Shown: positions 5,922-12,614, counted from the stretch's first letter. The stretch is DNA of 13,328 nucleotides from Clostridia bacterium (GCA_017935825.1 JAGBGW010000150.1:1-13328); one strand, 5' to 3'. Made by a program: numbers and translations. Notes: generated by a model from the letters alone, not told the origin.

Positions 5922-7007
5922 TTATTTGTCGGAAGATAAGATCATGTCCAGCATCACGCATGCTGCCGCGGCTTCCACCACGGGCACTGCACGCTGTACG
6001 ATGCAGGGATCGTGTCTGCCGTGAATTTCTAAAGTTACGTCCTGCTTATTTGAAAGGCTGACGCTCTTTTGCGGCTTTGCGATGGAGGGGGTGGGTTTGA
6101 ACGTGGCACGAAATACGATGGGCATGCCGTTTGTAATACCGCCTAAGACACCGCCGCAGTTATTGGTGGAAGTTTTCACATCCTCCCCATCCATATAGAA
6201 GGGGTCGTTGGCTTCACTTCCATGCATTGCGGCATATGCCGTACCTGCGCCGAATTCCAGCGCTTTTACTGCAGGAATGCCATACACCGCACGGGCGATT
6301 CTATTTTCCACACCGTCAAACATGGGGTCGCCAAGACCTTTCGGCATGCCGATGATGGCGCATTCCACCTGTCCGCCTACGGAATCAAGATCGTTTCGCG
6401 CGGCAAGAACGGCTTCGTGCATTGCTTCACCCTGCTGTGCATCCAGCACGGGGATGAAATTGGAAAGCACTTTTTCAAAATCCGCAGTGGAAACATGCAC
6501 GGGATCAAATGCCGCATCGTGCACGCCGCCGATTTGCGCGATATGCGCACCCACATGGATGCCGCGGCGCGCCAGAATTTGCTTGGCGATGCCGCCTGCA
6601 ATGCAAAGCGGTGCGGTCAGCCGACCTGAAAAATGTCCGCCGCCGCGCATATCCACATCCTCGCCATAGCGAAGGCGGGCGGTGTAATCCGCATGCCCGG
6701 GACGGGGAATGTCGGCAAGTTTTTCGTAGTCTTTTGATCTTTGCGACGTATTTTCAATGATGGCGCAAAGCGGTGCCCCTGCGGTCTTGCCGTCCATGAT
6801 GCCCGAAAGAAAACGGGGCATGTCCGCCTCTTTTCTTGTCGTGGACATATCGTTTTTGCCCGGTGCGCGGCGCTGAAGGAATGCGTAAAGTTCTTCCATG
6901 CAGATTTCTTCGCCTGCAGGAAGTCCTTCGATGGTCACGCCGATGGCATCACCGTGGGATTGCCCGAAAATGGAAATGCGAAGTTTTTCACCGAAGGTCG
7001 ATGTCAT
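5922..7007 (-). CDS. aroC: Chorismate synthase
   Basis: It removes phosphate from EPSP to make chorismate, the seventh shikimate step, using reduced FMN. The 361-residue length is typical. Motifs are GQSHGDAIG (15-23, His18; the common form is GESHG, so Glu is replaced by Gln), RPGHADY (102-108, catalytic His105), RGGGHFSGR (121-129) and GGVLGGITNGMPI near 289-301. The GHFSGRLTA version of the third motif differs from the commoner SARET type; I believe it is a clostridial variant. The start overlaps the aroA 3' end by 20 nt and has AGGAGG 8 nt upstream, a strong site that gives it independent initiation. Confidence 0.95.
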   Translation of the reverse strand: MTSTFGEKLRISIFGQSHGDAIGVTIEGLPAGEEICMEELYAFLQRRAPGKNDMSTTRKEADMPRFLSGIMDGKTAGAPLCAIIENTSQRSKDYEKLADIPRPGHADYTARLRYGEDVDMRGGGHFSGRLTAPLCIAGGIAKQILARRGIHVGAHIAQIGGVHDAAFDPVHVSTADFEKVLSNFIPVLDAQQGEAMHEAVLAARNDLDSVGGQVECAIIGMPKGLGDPMFDGVENRIARAVYGIPAVKALEFGAGTAYAAMHGSEANDPFYMDGEDVKTSTNNCGGVLGGITNGMPIVFRATFKPTPSIAKPQKSVSLSNKQDVTLEIHGRHDPCIVQRAVPVVEAAAACVMLDMILSSDK

Positions 7008-8250
7008 GGACCATTCCTCCTAATTCTTTATAGTCGTCATAAAACGCAGGGTAAGATTTTGTCACAGCCATGGGGCTTTCCAGCGTGGTCTGCCCATCTG
7101 CGACAGCTGCCAGAATCGCACCCATCATGGCGATGCGGTGATCGTCAAAGCTTTCGATCTTGGCTCCATGCGGCGTTCCGCCGTGGATGATCAGATCGTC
7201 CCCCTCAATTTCAGCCTCGATGCCGAATGCGCAAAGCGTGGTTTGCACCGTCATAAGCCGATCAGACTCCTTGATGCGAAGCCGTGCGCAGTTGCGGATG
7301 TGTGTGGTACCTTCTGCGCACCCTGCCACCAGGGCGATGGGGGGCACAAGGTCGGGGATGTCGTCGGCATCCAGCTCGATGCCGTGAAGTTCCCCATGAC
7401 AGACCGTGCAGGTGTTGGAATCAAATTCCACCTTTGTTCCAAATTGTACCAGAATTTCGGCGATTTTTTTATCTCTTTGAAGAGAATTCTCATTCAATCC
7501 CTTCACGGTCACAGGTCCCATCAGTGCACCTGCACAAAGGGGGAACGCCGCGCCCGACCAGTCGCCTTCTGCGAAAAGTCGTTCGGGTGCGCGGTAGGTC
7601 TGATCGCCCTGGATCAACCAGCCGTCTTTGGTCTGTTCCACTTGGATGCAGAAGCGCTTCAGCGCATCCAGTGTCATCTGCACATACCCTGCGGAAGAAA
7701 GGGGCGTGGTCAGCACAATGCGGGAATCGCCATGCAGCATCGGCAGTGCAAACAGCAGACCCGAGATGTACTGGGAGGACACGTTGCCTGCAATGGTGAA
7801 GGTGCCGCTTTGCAGCTTTCCAATGAGTTCCAGCGGTGTGTGGGTATCGGATGCGGTGGTGCCGCAAGCCTTCATCGCATTTGCCAGATCATCCAGCGGA
7901 CGGCGGTTCAGACCACCGTGGGCGATGAAACGGCTTTCATTATATAATGCTGCAGCCACGGGCAGGAGAAAGCGCAGTGTGGAACCGCTCTGGCCGCAAT
8001 CAAGGGTGGGGATGGGATCCTGCAGCTTGATGGGGGTAACAAGAAGTCCGCCGTCTTTTTCTTCCAATTGTGCGCCCAGAGCCACAAGGCAGCGGCGCGT
8101 GGCTTCAATATCGTCGGAAGTGCCGATGTTCTCGATCAGGCAGGGTCTGTCCGCCAGTGCGGCGCAGATGAGAAGCCTGTGGGCATCGGATTTGGATGCA
8201 GGGGCGAAAATCTCACCTGCAAGATGGGAGGGGGTGAATGTCGCCTTCAT
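6988..8250 (-). CDS. aroA: 3-phosphoshikimate 1-carboxyvinyltransferase (EPSP synthase)
   Basis: It joins shikimate-3-phosphate and phosphoenolpyruvate to give EPSP, the sixth shikimate step. At 420 residues it is normal in length. Motifs are SKSDAHR (19-25, Lys20), SGSTLRF (88-94), SSQYISGLL (158-166), DIPDLVPP (297-304), RLRIKESDRL (323-332) and DDHRIAM (369-375). In the PEP/glyphosate-contact loop the sequence is QSGSTLRFLLP instead of the E. coli NAGTAMRPL, so it is not a textbook class I enzyme, though this form is familiar from clostridia. Its ATG overlaps the aroB stop as ATGA, and only a weak SD (AGGTG) precedes it, so translational coupling to aroB is likely. Confidence 0.95.
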   Translation of the reverse strand: MKATFTPSHLAGEIFAPASKSDAHRLLICAALADRPCLIENIGTSDDIEATRRCLVALGAQLEEKDGGLLVTPIKLQDPIPTLDCGQSGSTLRFLLPVAAALYNESRFIAHGGLNRRPLDDLANAMKACGTTASDTHTPLELIGKLQSGTFTIAGNVSSQYISGLLFALPMLHGDSRIVLTTPLSSAGYVQMTLDALKRFCIQVEQTKDGWLIQGDQTYRAPERLFAEGDWSGAAFPLCAGALMGPVTVKGLNENSLQRDKKIAEILVQFGTKVEFDSNTCTVCHGELHGIELDADDIPDLVPPIALVAGCAEGTTHIRNCARLRIKESDRLMTVQTTLCAFGIEAEIEGDDLIIHGGTPHGAKIESFDDHRIAMMGAILAAVADGQTTLESPMAVTKSYPAFYDDYKELGGMVHDIDLR

Positions 8251-9317
8251 GCTGTTTCACCTGCACGGAAGAAGTCTTCCAGCTCTTCGACGGGGATCTC
8301 GTGCAGTGCGCACTTGCCGATCTCCTCGATCACCACAAGGAAAATTTTGCCGCCGCGGCGCTTTTTGTCTGACAGGGCCACCTCTGCCATAGCCTGTGCA
8401 TCAAAAGCACTTGCCGTGGGCAGGTTGTGCTTTGCAAGAAGCGCGCAAAGCCGCTGGGAAAATGCCTCTTTGCAGATGCCTTTTTTCTCACAGGCGCGAG
8501 CCATAATTGCCATGCCTGCCGCCACAGCGTGACCGTGCAGGACGCCGAAGTGGGAAAGCTTTTCAATGGAATGGGCAGGCGTGTGACCGAGATTCAGGAA
8601 CTGGCGCTTGCCGTGGTCCTCTTCGTCACCCACCACATAGTCTGCCTTGATCTGCACACAGCGTGCGACGATATCGGCGATGCTGTCGCCGCGATTGTAG
8701 GCTTCAAACATTTGGAACAATTCTCTGTCGCAGAGAATGCCGTACTTGATGGCCTCCGCAAGACCGCAGACGAAATGTTCTTCACAAAGGGAATCGAAGG
8801 TGTCGCAGTCGCAGATGACAAGGTCAGGCTGGTGGAATGCGCCGCAAAGGTTTTTGCCTGCTTGCAAGTTTACCGCCGTCTTGCCGCCAACGGAAGAATC
8901 CACTGCCGCAAGAAGGGTGGTGGGCATCTGGATGAAGTGGATGCCGCGAAGGTAGATCGCCGCTGCAAGTCCTGCCAGATCCCCCGTTATACCGCCGCCC
9001 AAAGCCACGATGTAGTCGGTGCGGGTGACTTTGTTTTCCGCAAGGAAATTCAAAAGCTCGATCAGCGTTTCCATGGACTTGGAGCTTTCGCCGTTTGCGA
9101 ACGTGAAGCGGATCACGCGGTAGCCTGCATCTTCCAGGGATCTTGAGACCGTGCCTGCGTACAAGGGTTCCACCACATCGTCGCACACCAGTGCAAGCGT
9201 ACGGGGACAAGGTGCGACCTGTGCAATTGCCTCGGCGCAGTCTTTTAAAATATCATGACCCACCAGTACATCATAGGGGGCGCTTGTATTGACGTGTACG
9301 ACGGATGCTACGTTCAT
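8247..9317 (-). CDS. aroB: 3-dehydroquinate synthase
   Basis: It cyclises DAHP to 3-dehydroquinate, the second shikimate step, using NAD+ and a divalent metal. At 356 residues it is typical. Motifs are GGGITGD (107-113, NAD binding), PTTLLAAVDSSVGGK (132-146), AEAIKYG (187-193, metal ligand Glu188), GHTPAHSIE (244-252, His245) and LHGHAVAAGM (260-269, His261). The 16-residue spacing of the two metal-ligand histidines fits the family. GHTPAHSIE is a variant of the usual GHTxGHAIE. Both ends overlap neighbours by 4 nt (ATGA): tyrA upstream and aroA downstream. AAGGA lies about 10 nt before the ATG. Confidence 0.95.
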   Translation of the reverse strand: MNVASVVHVNTSAPYDVLVGHDILKDCAEAIAQVAPCPRTLALVCDDVVEPLYAGTVSRSLEDAGYRVIRFTFANGESSKSMETLIELLNFLAENKVTRTDYIVALGGGITGDLAGLAAAIYLRGIHFIQMPTTLLAAVDSSVGGKTAVNLQAGKNLCGAFHQPDLVICDCDTFDSLCEEHFVCGLAEAIKYGILCDRELFQMFEAYNRGDSIADIVARCVQIKADYVVGDEEDHGKRQFLNLGHTPAHSIEKLSHFGVLHGHAVAAGMAIMARACEKKGICKEAFSQRLCALLAKHNLPTASAFDAQAMAEVALSDKKRRGGKIFLVVIEEIGKCALHEIPVEELEDFFRAGETA

Positions 9318-10162
9318 TTGTTCTGCAGTCCTTCCACAAGTTCTTTACGCTCGCGCCCTTCTTTCAAAAGGGCGAACAGGGTGTCGCGGTCCTTGGACCG
9401 AATGGCGGCGGAGTATTGGGCAAGTCTTGCACAAAGCCCATCCACTTCGTCTGCCAGATATTCTGCGTTGTCTAAAAACAACTCCGTCCACATGGATTCG
9501 TTCAGATACGCCACGCGGGTCATGTCGCGGAAACTGCCTGCGGAAAAGCCCGTGTGAGTCAGCGCCGTGGGTGCTTTGACGTAAGCCGATGAAAGCACGT
9601 GGGCAAGCTGGGAGGTATAGGCGATGATGTGGTCGTGTTCTTCCGGGGTGGATTTTTGGATGCGGGCAAAGCCCAGTGTTTTGAAGAAGTTTGTCAAATC
9701 AGCTTCTAGTTCTTGCGACAAATCCGTCAAGATCATCGATGCATTGAAAAACAGATCTGCCTGCGATGCATCGTAGCCTGAAAGCTCCCTGCCTGCCATG
9801 GGGTGACCGCCCACATAGGTGAAGCCGAACTTTTCTGCCAGCCTCTTCAAATCGGGAGCGACCGCACGCTTGACACCGCAGCAGTCGATGACGATCGTGT
9901 TGCCTGCGATGCGTGCACCGTTTTCCTGTACCCATTGTATGGCAGCGGCAGGGTAAAGTGCAATGAGGATCATATCACATTCATCGATGTGATCATTAAG
10001 ATGTCCTGCAATTACGCCGTCGGCCTGTGCTTTTTGCAGTACTTCCTCATTTAAATCATGGGCAAAGACCGTTGCATCCATGTTTTCCATGATGGCGCGG
10101 GCAAAGGATGCACCGATCAGGCCCATACCCACGATGCCGATGGTTTGAAAGGAATGCTCCAT
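9314..10162 (-). CDS. tyrA: Prephenate dehydrogenase
   Basis: It oxidatively decarboxylates prephenate to 4-hydroxyphenylpyruvate, the tyrosine branch. The 282-residue protein starts with a Rossmann fold: GMGLIGAS (12-19) and Asp36 at the end of strand 2, which suggests NAD+ over NADP+. GGHPMAGRE (118-126) and the helix with HDHIIAYTSQLAH (about 176-188) are typical of TyrA. It has no fused chorismate mutase and no C-terminal ACT domain, so Tyr feedback on this enzyme is not obvious; chorismate mutase activity would come from PheA. It starts 1 nt after the aroF stop with no strong SD and overlaps aroB by 4 nt. Confidence 0.93.
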   Translation of the reverse strand: MEHSFQTIGIVGMGLIGASFARAIMENMDATVFAHDLNEEVLQKAQADGVIAGHLNDHIDECDMILIALYPAAAIQWVQENGARIAGNTIVIDCCGVKRAVAPDLKRLAEKFGFTYVGGHPMAGRELSGYDASQADLFFNASMILTDLSQELEADLTNFFKTLGFARIQKSTPEEHDHIIAYTSQLAHVLSSAYVKAPTALTHTGFSAGSFRDMTRVAYLNESMWTELFLDNAEYLADEVDGLCARLAQYSAAIRSKDRDTLFALLKEGRERKELVEGLQNK

Positions 10163-10163
10163 A

Positions 10164-11177
10164 TCAGTCGTCCCACTCGTTCATGGTGGCGCGGATGCTG
10201 TCGATCTTCTTTTTCAGCTTGCCGAATGCTGCAGGGGTCAACGACTGCTTGCCGTCGCAAAGTGCCTTGGCAGGATTGTTGTGCACCTCGATGATCAGAC
10301 CGTCCGCACCTGCGGCAACGGCGGAAAGGGACATGGGTGCCACCAAATCCGCACGACCGGTGGAATGGCTGGGGTCGATGATCACAGGCAGGTGAGAAAG
10401 CTTCTGCAGCACGGGCACGGCGCAGACGTCAAGGACGTTTCTTGTGTAAGTCTCGAAACCGCGGATGCCGCGCTCGCAAAGGATGACTTCCTCGTTGCCG
10501 CCTGCCATGATGTATTCTGCACTCATAAGCAGTTCCTCGAAGGTGCTCATCAGACCGCGCTTCAAAAGAATGGGCTTGCGAAGGGTACCAAGCTCCTTCA
10601 AAAGCTCGAAGTTCTGCATGTTGCGTGCGCCGACTTGAATCACGTCCACGTCGTCGAACAGCTCAAGCTGGGAAATATCCATGACCTCCGTGACGATGGG
10701 AAGACCGGTTTCCTTCTTTGCAAGGGAAAGCAGGCGCAAGCCTTCGCCGCGAAGACCCTGGAAAGCGTAGGGGGAAGTTCTGGGCTTGAATGCACCGCCG
10801 CGCAGCATGTCTGCACCGGCCTCTTTTACAGCCTTTGCAACTTCGATGATCTGTTCTTCGGATTCAACGGAGCAGGGACCTGCGATGGTCATGAAATGAC
10901 CGCCGCCGATCTTTCTGCCGGCCACATCGATCACCGTATCTTCGGGATGGAACTTTCTGTTTGCGTTCTTGTAAGGCTCCTGAATACGCTTTACATCTTC
11001 TACAATATCAAGTGCGCGCACAAGGTCGATGTCGATGCGGGAGGTATCGCCCACAAGACCCATGATGGTCTGTGCATGACCCGTGGACCTGTGGATGCCA
11101 AGACCCTGCAGCTGCAGCCAGCCTTCCAGGTGCTGCATTTGTTCTTCGGTTGCGCTCTGCTTGATGAGGATAATCAT
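10164..11177 (-). CDS. aroF: 3-deoxy-7-phosphoheptulonate (DAHP) synthase, type I-beta with N-terminal regulatory domain
   Basis: It condenses phosphoenolpyruvate and erythrose-4-phosphate to DAHP, the first shikimate step. Residues 1 to about 68 form a ferredoxin-like regulatory domain (MIILIKQSATEEQMQHLEGW onward), as in the Thermotoga maritima enzyme, where it mediates Tyr/Phe inhibition. The barrel follows: AGPCSVES (99-106, metal ligand Cys102), LRGGAFKPRTSPYAFQG (125-141), then QVGARNMQN, KRG, ILCERGIRGF, IDPSHSTGR and EVHNNP. The 337-residue length is normal for this class. The start at 11177 has AAAGGA 11 nt upstream, slightly far. As the first structural gene, it sits directly behind the leader peptide and terminator, so its expression should be controlled by attenuation. 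Confidence 0.95.
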   Translation of the reverse strand: MIILIKQSATEEQMQHLEGWLQLQGLGIHRSTGHAQTIMGLVGDTSRIDIDLVRALDIVEDVKRIQEPYKNANRKFHPEDTVIDVAGRKIGGGHFMTIAGPCSVESEEQIIEVAKAVKEAGADMLRGGAFKPRTSPYAFQGLRGEGLRLLSLAKKETGLPIVTEVMDISQLELFDDVDVIQVGARNMQNFELLKELGTLRKPILLKRGLMSTFEELLMSAEYIMAGGNEEVILCERGIRGFETYTRNVLDVCAVPVLQKLSHLPVIIDPSHSTGRADLVAPMSLSAVAAGADGLIIEVHNNPAKALCDGKQSLTPAAFGKLKKKIDSIRATMNEWDD

Positions 11178-11239
11178 GGTAGTAAAATTCCTTTCTTTTC
11201 TTCCGTGTTACCGTACTGCGATCTATGTTTTTGGAGGAA

Positions 11240-11278
11240 ATCAAAAAGCTCCGCAGCGGATTGGCTGCGGAGCTTTGA
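11240..11278 (-). terminator. Attenuator terminator in the aro operon leader
   Basis: On the minus strand AAAGCTCCGCAGC (11276-11264), loop CAATCC and GCTGCGGAGCTTT (11257-11245) form a perfect 13-bp GC-rich stem followed by TTGATTT. It lies 17 nt after the leader peptide stop codon and 63 nt before aroF, so it would terminate the transcript before the structural genes unless prevented. Confidence 0.9.
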
Positions 11279-11363
11279 TCGTTGGTGTGGTCGTTTACGC
11301 GACGCTTGCGATTTTCCTTGCAGTCAAACCCAAATAAGCCTTGCCGTAAAAGTAAGCAAAGCT
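11263..11363 (-). promoter_or_regulatory. Alternative leader RNA pairings (antiterminator model)
   Basis: Two competing pairings can be drawn by hand. AGCUUUGC (11363-11356, inside the aromatic codons) pairs with GCAAGGCU (11344-11337), 8 bp with one G-U. GGCUUAUUUGGGUUUGA (11340-11324) pairs with UCAAAGCUCCGCAGCC (11278-11263), about 12 bp with a bulge and internal loop, which would consume the 5' arm of the terminator. Stalling on the Phe/Tyr codons would block the first and allow the second, giving read-through. No folding energies were computed. Confidence 0.5.
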
Positions 11364-11405
11364 AAAAAAATAAAAATAGGATTTTGCAAGAGCAATCTGC
11401 TTCAT
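11295..11405 (-). CDS. Phe/Tyr-rich leader peptide of the aro operon
   Basis: A 36-codon ORF starts at ATG 11405 with AAGGAG 7 nt upstream and ends at TAA (11297-11295). Residues 10-24 read YFYFFSFAYFYGKAY, giving five Tyr and five Phe in 15 codons. There is no Trp. The tail (LGLTARKIASVA) is unremarkable. This is the layout of classical leader peptides such as pheL: a ribosome stalling at aromatic codons when charged tRNA-Phe or tRNA-Tyr is scarce would change leader RNA folding and stop the terminator at 11240-11278 from forming. The amino acids counted are exactly the products of the operon (pheA, tyrA), which supports the reading. I do not know this peptide from a database. Confidence 0.88.
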   Translation of the reverse strand: MKQIALAKSYFYFFSFAYFYGKAYLGLTARKIASVA

Positions 11406-11447
11406 CGTGTAACTCCTTCATTTACGGCTATCGTTCCGTACTCTTGA

Positions 11448-11476
11448 AGAATAGCACCACGGATGGATAATGTAAA
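11448..11476 (-). promoter_or_regulatory. Promoter of the aro operon
   Basis: On the minus strand TTTACA (11476-11471) and TATTCT (11453-11448) are separated by exactly 17 bp. Transcription should start near 11441, about 35 nt before the leader peptide ATG. Immediately upstream lies a perfect AT palindrome TTTTTTGCAAAAAA (11480-11493), whose A/T tracts could act as an UP-like element. Confidence 0.7.
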
Positions 11477-11503
11477 GCCTTTTTTGCAAAAAATCCATCA
11501 AAT

Positions 11504-11519
11504 TTGCATACGTATACAA
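11504..11519. promoter_or_regulatory. 16-bp near-perfect palindrome upstream of the aro promoter
   Basis: TTGCATACGTATACAA is a 16-bp palindrome with one mismatched pair, centred about 35 bp upstream of the -35 box. Its size and symmetry fit a dimeric regulator site, but no regulator is identifiable and it may simply be non-coding sequence. Confidence 0.3.
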
Positions 11520-11535
11520 TGATGAAATGGAAAAT

Positions 11536-11749
11536 GTTCGGTTTTTGCACAGATAATTCGATTTGTGTGAAAGAGGATGAATCACCAACACCTGTAGGGT
11601 CGAGGCCATGCCTCGACCGCAAACGCAGGATATGGCACAGACGTTTGCGGAACAGGCATGGCCTGTTCCCTACGAGGTATGATAAACCTCATACGCCCTC
11701 GTCAAAACATTATGACGCGTCAGCGCCAATTCATGGCGCAGCCCATTCA
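11536..11749. repeat. BIME-like composite repeat, copy C (core 11594-11673)
   Basis: The 80-bp core runs from GTAGGG (11594) to CCCTAC (11673), with the same two perfect 9-bp hairpins as copy A and the inner CGTTTGCGG. The right arm contains CGTCAAAACATTATG, the palindrome TGACGCGTCA (11713-11722), AATTCA (11728-11733) and ATTCA at 11745-11749. The left arm is diverged, but GCACAGATAATT resembles GCACAAGATAATT of copy B. The region is upstream of the aro promoter and contains no convincing gene. Confidence 0.75.
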
Positions 11750-11800
11750 TCGCATAGCCTTCAGGATCAATTTGTCGTATAATAGAATCAGTAAGAAGTC

Positions 11801-11992
11801 ACAGGAATGTGATGCGTGATGCATCTGAATCGCCAGCGCCTGTAGGGTCGAGGCCATGCCTCGACCGCCAACGCAGGATAAAGTGCAAACGTTTGCGGAA
11901 CAGGCATGGCCTGTTCCCTACATGGGTTATATTCCACGCCACCTTAAAATAATTATGACGCGTCAGTGTTAATTCATGCCGCAGGCAATTCA
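11801..11992. repeat. BIME-like composite repeat, copy D (core 11842-11921)
   Basis: The core (GTAGGG at 11842 to CCCTAC at 11921) has both hairpins in the same order as copies A and C. The right arm again has ATTATGACGCGTCAG (TGACGCGTCA at 11956-11965), AATTCA (11971-11976), hairpin TGCC-GCA-GGCA and AATTCA (11987-11992). Cores C and D are 248 bp apart and their right arms are alike, so C and D may be an old tandem duplication or two adjacent insertions. Nothing gene-like was seen between 11454 and 12004. Confidence 0.75.
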
Positions 11993-12004
11993 ATCAAACA
12001 AAAA

Positions 12005-12030
12005 AACGCCTTGGCGTAAGCCAAGACGTT
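12005..12030 (-). terminator. Intrinsic terminator of queT
   Basis: On the minus strand AACGTCTTGGC, loop TTAC and GCCAAGGCGTT form an 11-bp stem with one G-U pair, followed by a run of T. It lies 8 bp after the queT stop codon (12041-12039). Confidence 0.85.
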
Positions 12031-12038
12031 TGGTTATA

Positions 12039-12536
12039 TCAGTCGCGGAAGATGCGGCCGCCATGCTTTTGCAGTGCGCGGATGAGGTATTCACCCAGCA
12101 GGCCGCAGGCGATCACTTCGCCAAGCCCCACCGTCAGGGAAAAGTACCAAAGGGTTCCCGGGATGCCGTAGGTGTATTTGAGTACAAACGGCACGATCGT
12201 GGCGTTTGCCAGAATCGGCGGAATGGGCGCAAGGTGTACATTGATCCTGGAAATGTAGTGGGTACCGATGGCGCCAAGCAGCGTTGCGATGGACCCGAAC
12301 ACCACGTCCCACAGTGCACAGCCTGTCAAAAGGTTGGAAAGTGCACACCCGATAAAAAGCCCGGGGATGGCGGCAGAGGTGAAGGCAGGCAAAATCGTCA
12401 GGATCTCCGACAGGCGGATCTGAACAGCACCTGAGGAAAGTCCAAGCAATGCCGACACGTACGTAAGCACGCAGTACAGCGCCCCGATCAGCGCGGCGCG
12501 GCAGAGAAAGCGCACCTGTTTGGTTGTGTTTGTCAT
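12039..12536 (-). CDS. queT: QueT-family queuosine-precursor transporter (ECF S component)
   Basis: This 165-residue, strongly hydrophobic protein has about five or six membrane segments. The segment AVQIRLSEILTILPAF (about 37-52), then IPGLFIGCALSNLLTG (57-72) and WDVVFGSIATLLGA (75-88), match the QueT family as I know it. QueT proteins are substrate-binding S components of group II ECF transporters, importing preQ1/preQ0-type queuosine precursors with a shared EcfAA'T module encoded elsewhere. A GGAG SD lies 10 nt before ATG 12536. The 5' leader can form a pseudoknot involving this SD (12547-12608), as expected for preQ1 control. It has its own promoter and terminator and is divergent from ogt. 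Confidence 0.85.
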   Translation of the reverse strand: MTNTTKQVRFLCRAALIGALYCVLTYVSALLGLSSGAVQIRLSEILTILPAFTSAAIPGLFIGCALSNLLTGCALWDVVFGSIATLLGAIGTHYISRINVHLAPIPPILANATIVPFVLKYTYGIPGTLWYFSLTVGLGEVIACGLLGEYLIRALQKHGGRIFRD

Positions 12537-12546
12537 ATTCTTTTTG

Positions 12547-12608
12547 CTCCTGTAGTTTTGTTTTACGCGAGGAAGGTTTCGAACTCGCGGCGCCGTGTTT
12601 CAGGCACG
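12547..12608 (-). ncRNA. Candidate preQ1-riboswitch-like pseudoknot leader of queT
   Basis: Reading the minus strand from the likely transcription start: CGUG (12608-12605), loop CCUGAAA and CACG (12597-12594) form a small stem. A second hairpin CGCGAG (12589-12584)/CUCGCG (12571-12566) with a 12-nt loop follows. Then comes the A-rich segment UAAAACAAAACUACAGG. CCUG of the first loop is complementary to CAGG (12552-12549), which overlaps the SD. An H-type pseudoknot with an extra hairpin in its third loop and an SD-overlapping 3' strand is the plan of preQ1-II/III riboswitches, and preQ1-III is known before queT in Ruminococcaceae. Consensus nucleotides could not be checked, so the class is unassigned. 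Confidence 0.5.
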
Positions 12609-12614
12609 TTGCAG

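Noticed and set aside
11178..11447. T-box riboswitch upstream of aroF
   Set aside because: I find no T-box core motif (TGGNACCGCG type) or specifier-stem layout; a leader peptide explains the terminator better.
11778..11783. TATAAT on the plus strand as a promoter
   Set aside because: No acceptable -35 at 16-18 bp and no gene downstream on that strand.
11594..11921. CRISPR array from repeated 80-bp blocks
   Set aside because: There are only two blocks here, each with internal palindromes, unequal spacers and copies elsewhere in both orientations; no cas genes are seen.
12566..12589. preQ1-I (type 1) riboswitch formed by the CGCGAG/CTCGCG hairpin alone
   Set aside because: The 12-nt loop size would fit, but it lacks the UAG-type segment that should pair with CUA in the tail; the CCUG/CAGG pseudoknot is a better fit.
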